Positions 37,614 through 46,289 of a stretch of 64,000 bases of DNA are shown here, piece after piece (within the stretch, counting starts at the first letter, position 1; every line of letters begins with the position of its first letter). Where the stretch lies: NCBI GenBank assembly GCA_024330215.1, contig JANDLU010000001.1, positions 1 to 64,000 of the forward strand. The letters are read 5' to 3'. The notes under the pieces were generated by a model, which made no database searches, was not told where the DNA came from, and was given only the letters and a program-made list of their open reading frames with translations. A program made the translations under genes and the position numbers. Origin of the DNA: Candidatus Gaiellasilicea maunaloa. GTDB taxonomy: Bacteria; Actinomycetota; Thermoleophilia; Gaiellales; Gaiellaceae.

Positions 37614-38174
37614 CTACTCCGGTCCGGCTGCCCGTCTTCGGGGCGCCGTCCACGAGTCGGCGAGCGTGGCGTCGACCCCGGGCAGGCCGGTGCTCGCGAC
37701 CGGGGTCGCGCAGTACGGACAGATCTGCCAGAGCGCCTCGAGCGGACTCGCGCACTTGGCGCACGCCTGTTTCAGCTTCGTCGTGCAGACCGGGCACACG
37801 AGGAACGACGCCTCGACCTCCGCCCGACAGACGGGGCAATGGAGCTCTTCCCGGGAGAGCCGGTCCTCCATCGCTTGGATCTCGAGCTCCCGCTCACGCA
37901 CGTCCTCGAGGTACTCGGGCGGGCGCAGGAACATGTAGATGATCGCGCCGATGAAGGGCGCGGCCAGCGCCAGGAGGACCGCCATTCCGACGAGCAGGCC
38001 GTCGTCGACCCGCCTGCGCGCATCCTTGAAGACCCAGTACGCCGTCGCGAGCCAAAAGACGACGACGAAGAAGATCGTCATGTTGCGCAGGATCATCCAC
38101 GCGCCTGAATCGAAGAAGTCGTTGACTCCTCCGAAGAGATCGTCGTTCGTCGTTGTGGTCTGAGCGATGATCAC
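37614..38174 (-). CDS. Double zinc-ribbon membrane protein
   Basis: A 186-aa protein with two membrane helices (MTIFFVVVFWLATAYWVF, LLVGMAVLLALAAPFIGAII). Three Cys-pair ribbons follow: CPVC...CPVC, CAKC...CPYC (about residues 110-165). Probably a membrane-anchored zinc-ribbon of unknown role. Its start overlaps the 41-aa gene's stop (ATGA). Confidence 0.8.
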   Translation of the reverse strand: MIIAQTTTTNDDLFGGVNDFFDSGAWMILRNMTIFFVVVFWLATAYWVFKDARRRVDDGLLVGMAVLLALAAPFIGAIIYMFLRPPEYLEDVRERELEIQAMEDRLSREELHCPVCRAEVEASFLVCPVCTTKLKQACAKCASPLEALWQICPYCATPVASTGLPGVDATLADSWTAPRRRAAGPE

Positions 38175-38296
38175 AGCAGGAGCTTGCCCACGATATAGCC
38201 AACCGCGAACGCCGAGCCCACGATCAGCGCGAACACGGTGGTCGCGAAGGCCAGGACGGTCACACGCTCGCGGGCTTTCGCCAGCTCAGGCCCCAT
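38171..38296 (-). CDS. 41-aa single-pass membrane protein
   Basis: A short charged start (GPELAKARERVT) is followed by one long helix (VLAFATTVFALIVGSAFAVGY) and a basic end. It overlaps folC by eleven bases and the zinc-ribbon gene by four, so it is locked into the operon. Likely a real microprotein despite its size. Confidence 0.65.
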   Translation of the reverse strand: MGPELAKARERVTVLAFATTVFALIVGSAFAVGYIVGKLLL

Positions 38297-39347
38297 TCCT
38301 CTCCAGCTCGGACGCAGACAGATCGGCAAGGAGATAGAGCGAGCCGGTGACGAGCACGGGCCCGAGCTCGCGGGCGCGGGCGAGCGCAGCAGCAGGGTCG
38401 GGGATCGTCTCGACATGCGCGAAGTCTGCGGCGGCCCGACGCGCCAGCTCGGCCGCGGGAAGCGCGCGCGGATTCGTCGACTCCGTCGCGACGAGCCGAT
38501 GCGAAATCGTCGCCAGCTCGGTGAGCATCGAGTCGATGTCCTTGTCTCTCAGCACGGAGGCACAGAGAACGTAGTCGGCGGGCGCAAGCCTGCGGACGAG
38601 CCACGCGGCGCCCTCGGCGTTGTGGGCGCCGTCCCAGATCTCGTTCTCCGCGCGCTGCTCGAGCCGGCCGGGAAGGGCAACGACCACCTCGTGCTCGAGC
38701 AATTTGCCGACGAAGGCGCTCGCCGCCTCGCGCGCGCCGCCGACGACGACGTTCGGGCCGGCAAGCTCGGCAAACTCCTCGTCGGGGAGGACGGCGACCG
38801 TTCCCTCCTGGAGGACGGCGAGCTTCTCGGCCGCGATCCGCTCCCGTGTCTCGCCGAGGACGTCGGTGTGCTCGAGCCCGACGTTCGTGAGCAGGACGAC
38901 ACGGCTCCGCAACACGTTCGTCGCGTCGAGGCGCCCGCCGAGGCCTGCCTCGACCACGGCGACGTCGACACCACGCGCCGCGAACTCCGCGAATGCCGCC
39001 GCGCAGATCGTCTCGAACTGCGTTGCGCCCTGCCGCTCCGCCTCGGGTCGAACTCGCGCCACCGCGTCCTCGAAGTCGGCCTCGATGCCGTCGACCACGA
39101 TCCGTTCCGCCCAGGCGCGGACGTGTGGCGAGACGGTCGCCCCGACCGACAGCCCCTCCGCGAGGAGGAGCGCCTCGATCGTGCGCGTCGCGCTCGACTT
39201 CCCGTTCGTGCCGACGACGTGGATCGCCGGGTAGGCGAGCTGCGGTTCGCCGAGGTTCGCCAGCAGCATTCGCATCCGTCCCAGGCCGAACGCCTCCGGC
39301 CAGGGGCTGAGCGAGGCGATCCACGCAGCCATGTCGCCGCCGCTCAT
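38286..39347 (-). CDS. folC: Folylpolyglutamate/dihydrofolate synthase
   Basis: A 353-aa Mur-ligase-type enzyme that adds glutamate to (dihydro)folate. The P-loop is VVGTNGKSSATRTIEALL; VEAGLGGRLDATNV and WDGAHNAEGA are also diagnostic. Shorter than the typical 420 aa, with a compact N-terminus. Start overlaps the phosphoesterase stop (ATGA). Confidence 0.93.
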   Translation of the reverse strand: MSGGDMAAWIASLSPWPEAFGLGRMRMLLANLGEPQLAYPAIHVVGTNGKSSATRTIEALLLAEGLSVGATVSPHVRAWAERIVVDGIEADFEDAVARVRPEAERQGATQFETICAAAFAEFAARGVDVAVVEAGLGGRLDATNVLRSRVVLLTNVGLEHTDVLGETRERIAAEKLAVLQEGTVAVLPDEEFAELAGPNVVVGGAREAASAFVGKLLEHEVVVALPGRLEQRAENEIWDGAHNAEGAAWLVRRLAPADYVLCASVLRDKDIDSMLTELATISHRLVATESTNPRALPAAELARRAAADFAHVETIPDPAAALARARELGPVLVTGSLYLLADLSASELERNGA

Positions 39348-40107
39348 TCCGTGAAGGCCAGCCGTTCGGCGTCCTCGATCACCTCGGCCTGCGTGGGCGG
39401 CGAGGCGAGCAGCGCGACCATCCTCTCGGCGTCCGGATCGCCGCTCGTGCGGTGACGAGTGGCCGCCAGCTCGACATCGTACTCCGTGCGCCTGAACTCA
39501 ACGTCCGGCCCGAGCAAGGCCCAGTACGCGCCGGGCTCGGCTTCGTAGGGCATGCCGACACTGCCCGGGTTGAGGAGGCGGCGGCCGAGCACGACCCGCT
39601 TGTACTGCGTGTGCGTGTGCACGGTCACGATCACGTCCGCGTCGACGCCGCCGAGCGCAGCAGCCAGCCGCGTCTCGGCGTCGCCCGGGTGATGAGCTCG
39701 ATGTCGCTGCGTGGGGAGCCGTGACAGAAGCGCACGGTGCCGAGGCCCTCGACCTGCAGCGCCACCGACTCGGCGAACGCAGAGAGGCGATCCCGATCTC
39801 GGGCCTCGTGCGCGTCGACCATCCAAGCCGCGCGCGAAGCCGTCTCCACGTGCGGCTCCGCCGCGAGCTCGACGATGCGGCGGTCGGCGTTCCCGCGGAC
39901 GAAGAGCACAGGCCCCTCCCACTCGTCGAGCAACCGGATCGTATCGCGCGGCTGCGGGCCCCAGGTCAGGTCGCCGCAGTGGACGAGCACGTCCGATCGC
40001 TCCCGTGCGAGCTCATGGAGCACCGCCTCGAGCGCCGTCGCGTTGCCGTGGACGTCGGCCAGCACGGCCACCCACTCGGCGGCGGAGCTAGACGCGTTCG
40101 AGGGCAT
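39344..40107 (-). pseudogene. Metallophosphoesterase, frameshifted
   Basis: A YfcE/calcineurin-like phosphoesterase. Metal motifs in order: LADVHGNATALEAVL, HCGDLTWGP, RGNADRR and HGSPRSD in the first frame, then VHTHTQYKR and NPGSVGMP in the next. The switch occurs near 39675, where CCGAG seems to have lost one G (CCGGAG restores ITRATPETRLAAALGGVD). Start ATG 40107 overlaps valS by 20 bases. Restored length about 254 aa. Confidence 0.85.
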
Positions 40108-42505
40108 CGAGCTCGCGCCGGTAGCGGGCAAGCTTCTCTCGCTCGACCTCTACCACCTCAGGCTTCGCGTTCGCGACGAACCTCTCGTTCGCGAGCATCC
40201 GCTCGCCGCGCTCGACCTCGCTGCGCAGGCGAGTGAGCTCGGCGTCGGCGCTCCCGTTCGCCTTCGCCCGCTCTGGCTTGACGACTGCGTCGAAGATGCG
40301 CTGCTCCTCGACCTCCAGCCGAGGCAGGACTCCACTGCGGCGAAAGATCGCCGCCGCCTCTTTCACCGCATCGAGGACGGCTGCCCTCGTTTCGTCTCCT
40401 ACTTCGGGCCACGGGGCGACGATCAGCCTCGAGTCCCGGGCCGGGAGGTAAGACCAGATCTCCTCGGTCACGTGCGGCATCGCCGGATGGAGCAGCTTGA
40501 GCAACCGCTCGAGCGCCGCGAGCGCCGTCGCACGCGCATCCGCGTCCCCGTCGTAGAGCCGTTGCTTGACCGCCTCGGCATACCAGTCGCAGAAATCGTC
40601 GAAGGTGAGGCGGTAGAGATCCACGACGAGATGGGAGAAATCGAACGCTTCGAGGTGCTGCTCGTAGGCGCGTTGGGTGGACGAGAGCCGCGCCAGGATC
40701 CAGTGCTCTTCGAGCGTTGCCGGCCGCTCGTCCGGAACCGCGCCCTCGCTCGCCTGGAGAATCAGGCGCGACACGTTCCAGAGCTTGTTCGCCAGCTTGC
40801 GCCCCTCCTCGATCGCGCCTTCGGAGAAACTGACGTCCTGCGACGAGGCCATCTTCATCAGGCCGTAGCGAGTCGCGTCGGCGCCGTGCGCGTCGATCTG
40901 CGCGATCGGGTTCATGCCGGTCCCGAGGCTCTTCGACATCCGGCCACCCGACGGTGCGTGGACGAGCGAGTGGATCACCACGTCCTTGAACGGTACGTCG
41001 CCCATCACCTCGAGCCCCGCGAAGATCATCCGGTTCTCCCAGAGCCGAATGATGTCGCGGGCGGTCGTGTTCATGTCGCCCGGGTAGAACGCCCGCAGAT
41101 CCGGTGTGTCGTCGGGCCAGCCGAGCGTCGCGAACGGCCAGAGCGCGGACGAGAACCAGGTGTCGAGCACGTCCGTGGAGCGCGTCAGCTCGCGCGACCC
41201 GCACACGCCGCACGACTCGGGCTCGGGCTCGGGCTCGGTGACCGTGACGTGGCCGTCGGGGCACTCCCACAGCGGCAGCTGGTGCCCCCACCAGATCTGG
41301 CGCGAGATGTTCCAATCGGGGGCGTTCTCGAGCGAGTCGATCGCGAATCGATGCTGCGACTCGGGATGAAAGCGCACGCGACCCGAGCGGAGCGCCTCGA
41401 GCGCCGGCCGCTTCAGCTCGTCCATCGCGCACCACCACTGAAGCGAGATCAGCGGTTCGATGCGCGTTTTGCAGCGGTCGCAGAGAGCCACGGTGTGGCG
41501 ATGCGACTCACGCTTCTCGAGCTGATCGTGCTCCTTCAGCCATGCGAGCACCCGCTCCTCGGCCTCGGCCTGCGACAGGCCCGCGAGCTCGCCGGCCCAC
41601 TCGTTCATCCTCCCGTCCAGGCCGATCACGGTCAGCTCGGGCAGACCGTGATCGCGGCCGATCTCATAGTCGAGCGGGTCGTGACCCGGAGTGACCTTGA
41701 GCGAGCCGCTGCCGAAGCCTCGCTCGACGCGCTCGTCGGCGATCACAGGCACGCGCCGCCCGACGAATGGGACGACCACCTCCCTGCCGACGGCTTCGCG
41801 ATAGCGCTCGTCCTCGGGATGTACCGCCACGGCGACGTCGGCGAGGATCGTCGCCGGCCGTGCCGTCGCAATGGTGACGTGGCCATCACCGTCGGCGAAC
41901 GGATACCGCACGTAGGTCAATGCGTCGTCGACGTCCTCGTGGGCGACCTCGAGGTCGGAGAGGGAGGTGCGGTGGAACGTGCACCAGTTCACGATTCGGT
42001 TCGCGCGGTAGATCCAGCCCCTGCGCCAGAGGTGGACGAAGAAGTGCATCACCGCGCGCACGTAGTCGTCGTCCATCGTGAAACGCTCGCGGCGGTAGTC
42101 GAGCGACGCACCTATCCGACGGAACTGGATCATGATCTTGCCGCCGTACTCGTGCAGCCACTCCCAGACGCGCGCCTCGAACGCCTCGCGGCCGAGATCG
42201 TGGCGCGTCTTTCCTTCGCTGGCGAGGTGCTTCTCGACGGCGTTCTGCGTCGAGATCCCGGCATGGTCGTACCCCGGCTGGAAAAGCACGTTGAAGCCCT
42301 GCATCCGGCGCGTTCGCACGATCGTGTCCGCGAGCGAGAGCTGAAGCGCGTGCCCGAGGTGGAGATCGCCCGTCACGTTCGGCGGCGGGTGCGCGATCGC
42401 GAAGCTCTCTCGGGACGAATCGGGGTCGGCCTCGTAGAGGCCCTCCTCCTCCCACGTGCGCTGCCAGCGCTCCTCGACGCCCTGCGGCTTGTAGAGCGGC
42501 TCCAT
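40088..42505 (-). CDS. valS: Valine-tRNA ligase
   Basis: An 805-aa class I synthetase. The HIGH motif is HLGH in PPPNVTGDLHLGHAL and the KMSKS motif is RMSKS. The editing domain is at about 190-330 (ATARPATILADVAVAVHPED) and the C-terminal coiled arm closes the protein. Zinc-type CGVCGS and CDRC pairs are visible. First gene of a seven-gene run; ATG 42505 has a leaderless-type promoter. Related to the shorter archaeal-like ValRS in lacking a long N-terminal extension. Confidence 0.97.
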   Translation of the reverse strand: MEPLYKPQGVEERWQRTWEEEGLYEADPDSSRESFAIAHPPPNVTGDLHLGHALQLSLADTIVRTRRMQGFNVLFQPGYDHAGISTQNAVEKHLASEGKTRHDLGREAFEARVWEWLHEYGGKIMIQFRRIGASLDYRRERFTMDDDYVRAVMHFFVHLWRRGWIYRANRIVNWCTFHRTSLSDLEVAHEDVDDALTYVRYPFADGDGHVTIATARPATILADVAVAVHPEDERYREAVGREVVVPFVGRRVPVIADERVERGFGSGSLKVTPGHDPLDYEIGRDHGLPELTVIGLDGRMNEWAGELAGLSQAEAEERVLAWLKEHDQLEKRESHRHTVALCDRCKTRIEPLISLQWWCAMDELKRPALEALRSGRVRFHPESQHRFAIDSLENAPDWNISRQIWWGHQLPLWECPDGHVTVTEPEPEPESCGVCGSRELTRSTDVLDTWFSSALWPFATLGWPDDTPDLRAFYPGDMNTTARDIIRLWENRMIFAGLEVMGDVPFKDVVIHSLVHAPSGGRMSKSLGTGMNPIAQIDAHGADATRYGLMKMASSQDVSFSEGAIEEGRKLANKLWNVSRLILQASEGAVPDERPATLEEHWILARLSSTQRAYEQHLEAFDFSHLVVDLYRLTFDDFCDWYAEAVKQRLYDGDADARATALAALERLLKLLHPAMPHVTEEIWSYLPARDSRLIVAPWPEVGDETRAAVLDAVKEAAAIFRRSGVLPRLEVEEQRIFDAVVKPERAKANGSADAELTRLRSEVERGERMLANERFVANAKPEVVEVEREKLARYRRELDALERV

Positions 42506-42511
42506 CGGCCG

Positions 42512-42517
42512 ATCGTA
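42512..42517 (-). promoter_or_regulatory. -10 box of the valS operon (leaderless)
   Basis: TACGAT read on the minus strand, six bases, then ATG 42505. No Shine-Dalgarno precedes valS. No clear -35. Confidence 0.6.
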
Positions 42518-42558
42518 TCGGGGGTCAGGCAGCGACTATGGCTTCAGTGTAGGGCAGC

Positions 42559-42996
42559 TCAGCCGAGGATCAAGCAGGTGGTGGTTCCGTGCGCGATCAG
42601 CTTGCCGGCGGCGTCGACGATCCTGCCCTCGGCGGTCGCGACGCGCGAGCCCGCATGGATCACGGTGCCCTCGCAGCGGACGACACCGGTGTCGACCGTC
42701 ATCGGCCGGACGAAGTTCGCCTTCATCTCGAGCGTGGTGTAGCGGACGCCTGCCGCCAGCGTCGAGTGAACCGCACAGCCCATCGCCGAGTCGAGGAGCG
42801 TCATCGCAACGCCGCCGTGGACGGAGCCGATCGGGTTGTAGTGCTGCGGGCCGGGCTCGAACTCGAACACGGCGTGGCCCTGCTCGATCTCGGCGCCGTG
42901 GAAGCCCATCAGCTCCGCGATCGGCGGTGGGGGCAGCTCGCCGGCGAAGATCGCGCGAATCGTGTCGAGGCCCGAGCGCTCCAAGGCGACGGACAT
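42559..42996 (-). CDS. PaaI-type hotdog thioesterase (downstream copy)
   Basis: A 145-aa hotdog-fold acyl-CoA thioesterase. It has the PaaI motif GSVHGGVAMTLLDSAMG and the helix-strand YNPIGS before it. It is paralogous to the gene immediately upstream, and the two share one base (TAATG at 42994-42998). Substrate may be aromatic or medium-chain acyl-CoA, by family only. Confidence 0.9.
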   Translation of the reverse strand: MSVALERSGLDTIRAIFAGELPPPPIAELMGFHGAEIEQGHAVFEFEPGPQHYNPIGSVHGGVAMTLLDSAMGCAVHSTLAAGVRYTTLEMKANFVRPMTVDTGVVRCEGTVIHAGSRVATAEGRIVDAAGKLIAHGTTTCLILG

Positions 42997-43520
42997 TACG
43001 CGGCGAGCAGCTTCGCGCGGCGACCGGCGAGGATCATCGCGGTCGAGCTCGACGTCGCATAGAGCGTGCCCGCCACGTCGAGGAGCTTCGCCTCGGCCGT
43101 CGCGATGCGACTCCCCTGGTGGACAACGCGACCTTCGGCCCGAAGCGGCCCCGTGGCGAGGGTGACCGGCCGGACGAAGCTCGTCTTCAACTCGACCGTC
43201 GCATAGGCGACGCCGCTTTCGAGCTCGGAGTGGACGGCACAGCTCATGGCGGTGTCGAGGATCGTCGTCACGATCCCGCCATGGACGGTGCCGAGCGCGT
43301 TGTAGTGCTCCTCGCGCGGCTCATACGCGAAGACGACGAGACCCGGCGAGACGAAGGTCGGCTCGAACCCGAGGAGATCGGCGACGGGCGGCGGCGGCAA
43401 CTGGTGGCCGGCGATCCGGTGCAGGAGCTCGAGCCCGGTCAGCTCGTGCGCTGCCCGGTGGAGCGCTGCGGGGTCCTGCCAGGTGACGACGCGGTAGCGA
43501 TCCGGTGCGGCGCTTTCCAT
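42996..43520 (-). CDS. PaaI-type hotdog thioesterase (upstream copy)
   Basis: A 174-aa hotdog thioesterase with motif GTVHGGIVTTILDTAMS and an N-terminal extension of about 25 residues compared with its neighbour. ATG 43520 follows GAGAGGAG at good spacing. Divergent from the HxlR regulator, which probably represses this pair through the palindrome at 43552. The two copies arose by tandem duplication. Confidence 0.9.
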   Translation of the reverse strand: MESAAPDRYRVVTWQDPAALHRAAHELTGLELLHRIAGHQLPPPPVADLLGFEPTFVSPGLVVFAYEPREEHYNALGTVHGGIVTTILDTAMSCAVHSELESGVAYATVELKTSFVRPVTLATGPLRAEGRVVHQGSRIATAEAKLLDVAGTLYATSSSTAMILAGRRAKLLAA

Positions 43521-43551
43521 CGCGTGCTCCTCTCGGGTCGGTTGCATCCTG

Positions 43552-43576
43552 AAACCGACTCTACAAGAGTTGGTTT
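43552..43576. promoter_or_regulatory. Probable HxlR operator palindrome
   Basis: AAACCGACTC-TACAA-GAGTTGGTTT, ten-base arms with one mismatch. It lies between the divergent thioesterase and HxlR genes and covers the predicted -35 of hxlR. HxlR regulators usually bind such palindromes in the shared region. Confidence 0.6.
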
Positions 43577-43598
43577 TGTTTTGCAACTCGTCTATGCT
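43570..43598 (+). promoter_or_regulatory. hxlR promoter, leaderless
   Basis: TTGGTT (43570-43575), 17-base spacer, TATGCT (43593-43598), six bases, then ATG 43605. The best-formed -35/-10 pair in the window. The operator overlaps its -35, which suggests autorepression. Confidence 0.65.
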
Positions 43599-43604
43599 GC
43601 GCCA

Positions 43605-44069
43605 ATGGTCTGGAAGAGTTTCGGCCGTGAGAACTGCTCGCTCGAGGCGACCGCCTCGATCATCGGCGACCGCCAGACGCTGCTCGTCCTGCGCGAGTGC
43701 TTCCTCCGCGTTCGCCGCTTCGGCGAGCTCCAGCGGAATACAGGCCTCGCCCGGAACATCCTCGCCGACCGTCTCCAGGCGCTCGTCGGCAACGGGATCC
43801 TCGAACGCCGCGAATATCAGGATCGGCCGCAGCGCTTCGAGTACCGGCTCACCCAGAAGGGACTCGACCTCTATCCCATCCTGCTCGGCCTGATGGAGTG
43901 GGGCGCCAAGTACGAGACGGGCAAGGACGGGACACTCGTCGCTCTCCGCCACAGGTCCTGCGGCGCTGTCGGCCAGCCGCACCTCTCGTGCCCTGGCTGC
44001 GGCGAGCGGGTGACCGCGCGCGACATGGAGGCGCTTCCGGGTCTTGGTGCGGTGCTGAAAACAGCCTGA
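43605..44069 (+). CDS. HxlR-family transcriptional regulator
   Basis: A 154-aa winged-helix regulator. HxlR signature: SLEATASIIGDRQTLLVLREC, RFGELQRNTGLARNILADRL, RRFEYRLTQKG-type ending. A C-terminal Cys cluster (CGAVGQPHLSCPGCG) could bind zinc or sense redox state. Divergent from the thioesterase pair. Confidence 0.92.
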   Translation: MVWKSFGRENCSLEATASIIGDRQTLLVLRECFLRVRRFGELQRNTGLARNILADRLQALVGNGILERREYQDRPQRFEYRLTQKGLDLYPILLGLMEWGAKYETGKDGTLVALRHRSCGAVGQPHLSCPGCGERVTARDMEALPGLGAVLKTA

Positions 44070-44071
44070 CT

Positions 44072-44106
44072 CTTCGTCGCAGCCTTGTTGCAGGCTTGCG
44101 ACGAAG
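44072..44106 (+). terminator. Hairpin after hxlR
   Basis: CTTCGTCGCA...TGCGACGAAG arms (with an inner GCC/GGC pair) directly after the hxlR stop, followed by TTGTC. Likely terminator. Confidence 0.6.
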
Positions 44107-44124
44107 TTGTCAAAGCGAGCAGGG

Positions 44125-44144
44125 ATGGAGGTGTACACCTCCAT
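44125..44144. promoter_or_regulatory. 20-bp perfect palindrome upstream of the RHH gene
   Basis: ATGGAGGTGTACACCTCCAT is self-complementary over all 20 bases and ends eight bases before the ribbon-helix-helix start codon. A TTGTCA at 44107-44112 could be the -35. Typical of an autoregulatory operator. Confidence 0.65.
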
Positions 44145-44152
44145 CTACATCC

Positions 44153-44377
44153 ATGAGCAGACGAACCCAGTTCATCCTCACCGACCGCCAGCACGCATTC
44201 CTCGTCAGCGAGGCGGCCCGCACCGGACTCTCGATGGGCGAGCTCGTGCGCCGCTCGGTCGACGCGACCTACCGGCCGTACGAGCGGACGAAGGTCTCCG
44301 GGCTCGAGCTCAGCGTCGGCGTCTGGCGTCGCCCCGACGCAGCCGTGGCCGGCCGGCGACCTCCGGGCCGAATCTGA
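44153..44377 (+). CDS. Ribbon-helix-helix (CopG-like) protein
   Basis: A 74-aa protein. The N-terminal RHH fold is RRTQFILTDRQHAFLVSEAARTG in outline, then SMGELVRRSVDATYRPY. An unstructured tail with a VGVWRRP segment follows. Resembles antitoxin-type or plasmid-type regulators, but no toxin gene adjoins it: the next gene is clpX, convergent, one base away. Probably binds the palindrome upstream. Confidence 0.7.
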   Translation: MSRRTQFILTDRQHAFLVSEAARTGLSMGELVRRSVDATYRPYERTKVSGLELSVGVWRRPDAAVAGRRPPGRI

Positions 44378-44378
44378 G

Positions 44379-45656
44379 CTACGCGGACTCCTCCGCGAGC
44401 TCGGCGAGGTCGTCGACGATCCCGTCCGCGCTCGTCACGAGCGTGGGCTTCAGGCCCTTCGAGATCGTCTCCTTCGTGATCACGCACTTGGAGACGTCCT
44501 TGCGGCTGGGCAGCTCGAACATCACGTCGAGGAGGGCGTTCTCGATGATCGAGCGCAGTCCGCGGGCGCCGGTCTCGCGCGCGAGCGCCTTGTCGGCGAT
44601 CTCCCAGAGCGCGTCGTCGCGGAACTCGAGCTCGATCGAGTCGTAGCCGAAGAAGCGCTGGTACTGGCGCGTGAGCGCGTTCTTCGGCTCGATCAGGATC
44701 TGGACGAGGTCCTCGCGGCGCAGCTGGTGCACCGCCGAGATCACCGGCAGGCGGCCGATGAACTCGGGGATCAGGCCGAAGTTGAGCAGGTCCTCGGGCA
44801 TCACCTTCGTCAGCATCTCGGCGCTCTCCTCGGACTTCGACGAGCGCACCTCGGCGCCGAAGCCGACCGAGTTGTGCCCGACCCTGCGGCCGATGATCTT
44901 GTCGAGCCCGGCGAACGCGCCGCCGCAGATGAAGAGGATGTTCGTGGTGTCGATCGAGAGGAACTCCTGGTGCGGGTGCTTGCGCCCCCCCTGCGGCGGC
45001 ACCGATGCGACCGTTCCCTCGAGGATCTTCAGGAGCGCCTGCTGGACACCCTCGCCGGAGACGTCGCGCGTAATCGATGGGTTGTCGGCCTTGCGCGCGA
45101 TCTTGTCGACCTCGTCGATGTAGATGATCCCGGTCTCGGCCTTCTTGATGTCGAAGTCGGCGGCCTGGATCAGCTTCAGGAGGATGTTCTCGACGTCCTC
45201 GCCCACGTAGCCGGCCTCGGTCAGCGCGGTCGCGTCGGCGATCGCGAACGGAACGTTCAGGATCCGCGCGAGCGTCTGGGCGAGCAACGTCTTGCCGCAA
45301 CCGGTCGGGCCGAGCAGGAGGATGTTCGACTTCTGCAGCTCGACGTCGCCGTCCTCCTGGCCCATCCGGACGCGCTTGTAGTGGTTGTAGACCGCCACCG
45401 CCAGTGTCCGCTTCGCCTCCTCCTGCGACACGACGTAGTCGTTCAGCACGGAGTAGATGTCGCGTGGGCGCGGAAGGTTGTCGAGGTCGAGCTGGGTCGG
45501 GGTCGTCAACTCCTCGTCGATGATCTCGTTGCAGAGATCGATGCACTCGTCGCAGATGTAGACCCCGGGGCCCGCGATCAGCTTCTTGACCTGCCGCTGG
45601 CTCTTGCCGCAGAAGCTGCAGAGGAGCTGCTCGTTGCCGTCGGATGCTCGGGCCAT
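44379..45656 (-). CDS. clpX: ATP-dependent Clp protease ATPase ClpX
   Basis: A 425-aa AAA+ unfoldase that feeds substrates to ClpP. The N-terminal C4 zinc domain is CSFCGKSQ...[10 protein letters not shown]. Walker A is GPTGCGKT, Walker B is [11 protein letters not shown], and the IGF-type loop and sensor motifs are present. 48 bases after clpP. Confidence 0.98.
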   Translation of the reverse strand: MARASDGNEQLLCSFCGKSQRQVKKLIAGPGVYICDECIDLCNEIIDEELTTPTQLDLDNLPRPRDIYSVLNDYVVSQEEAKRTLAVAVYNHYKRVRMGQEDGDVELQKSNILLLGPTGCGKTLLAQTLARILNVPFAIADATALTEAGYVGEDVENILLKLIQAADFDIKKAETGIIYIDEVDKIARKADNPSITRDVSGEGVQQALLKILEGTVASVPPQGGRKHPHQEFLSIDTTNILFICGGAFAGLDKIIGRRVGHNSVGFGAEVRSSKSEESAEMLTKVMPEDLLNFGLIPEFIGRLPVISAVHQLRREDLVQILIEPKNALTRQYQRFFGYDSIELEFRDDALWEIADKALARETGARGLRSIIENALLDVMFELPSRKDVSKCVITKETISKGLKPTLVTSADGIVDDLAELAEESA

Positions 45657-45704
45657 GTCTCGTTGTACCTCGGATTCGGGGAAACGGCTAGTGGAGGATT
45701 TCGG

Positions 45705-46289
45705 CTAGCGGTGCTCGATCACGCGGTCGATGATCCCGTACTCGACGGCTTCCGCGGAGGTCATGTAGTAGTCGCGATCCATGTCCTTCGCGACACGCTC
45801 GAGCGGCTGTCCGGTGTGCTTGGACGTGATTGCTTCCATGAGCCGCTTCAGACTGATCACTTCCTTGGCCTGGATCTCGATGTCGGTCGGCTGACCGTGG
45901 AATCCGGCCGAGCCCTGGTGGATCAGGATCTTCGAGTTCGGGAGCGCGAACCGCTTCCCTTTCGCTCCGCCCATGAGGATGATCGAGCCCATCGACATCG
46001 CCATCCCGACACACGTCGTCTGCACGTCCGGCTTGATGAACTGCATCGTGTCGTAGATCGCGAGGCCGGCATAGACGACACCCCCGGGCGAGTTGATGTA
46101 GATCTGGACGTCCTTGTCCGGATCCTCCGACTCGAGGTGTAGGAGCTGGGCCACGATCAGGTTCGCGATAAAGTCGTCGACGGGCGTGCCGAGGAAGATG
46201 ATCCGCTCGTTCAGCAGGCGGGAGTAGATGTCGAACGCGCGCTCGCCGCGCGAGGTCTGCTCGATCACCATCGGGATGTTCGGGCTCAT
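45705..46289 (-). CDS. clpP: ATP-dependent Clp protease proteolytic subunit ClpP
   Basis: A 194-aa ClpP. Catalytic Ser lies in GMAMSMGS and His in [12 protein letters not shown]; Asp is in the following helix. Only one copy is in the window. Start overlaps the tig stop (ATGA). Confidence 0.98.
   Translation of the reverse strand: MSPNIPMVIEQTSRGERAFDIYSRLLNERIIFLGTPVDDFIANLIVAQLLHLESEDPDKDVQIYINSPGGVVYAGLAIYDTMQFIKPDVQTTCVGMAMSMGSIILMGGAKGKRFALPNSKILIHQGSAGFHGQPTDIEIQAKEVISLKRLMEAITSKHTGQPLERVAKDMDRDYYMTSAEAVEYGIIDRVIEHR

Noticed and set aside
39737-42742. Long plus-strand frame opposite valS
   Set aside because: valS is unmistakable on the other strand (HLGH, RMSKS). The antisense product has no recognisable motifs.
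44125-44160. Short peptide frame starting in the palindrome (MEVYTSIYIHE)
   Set aside because: It overlaps the RHH gene in another frame, becomes Pro/Arg-rich at once and has no Shine-Dalgarno.
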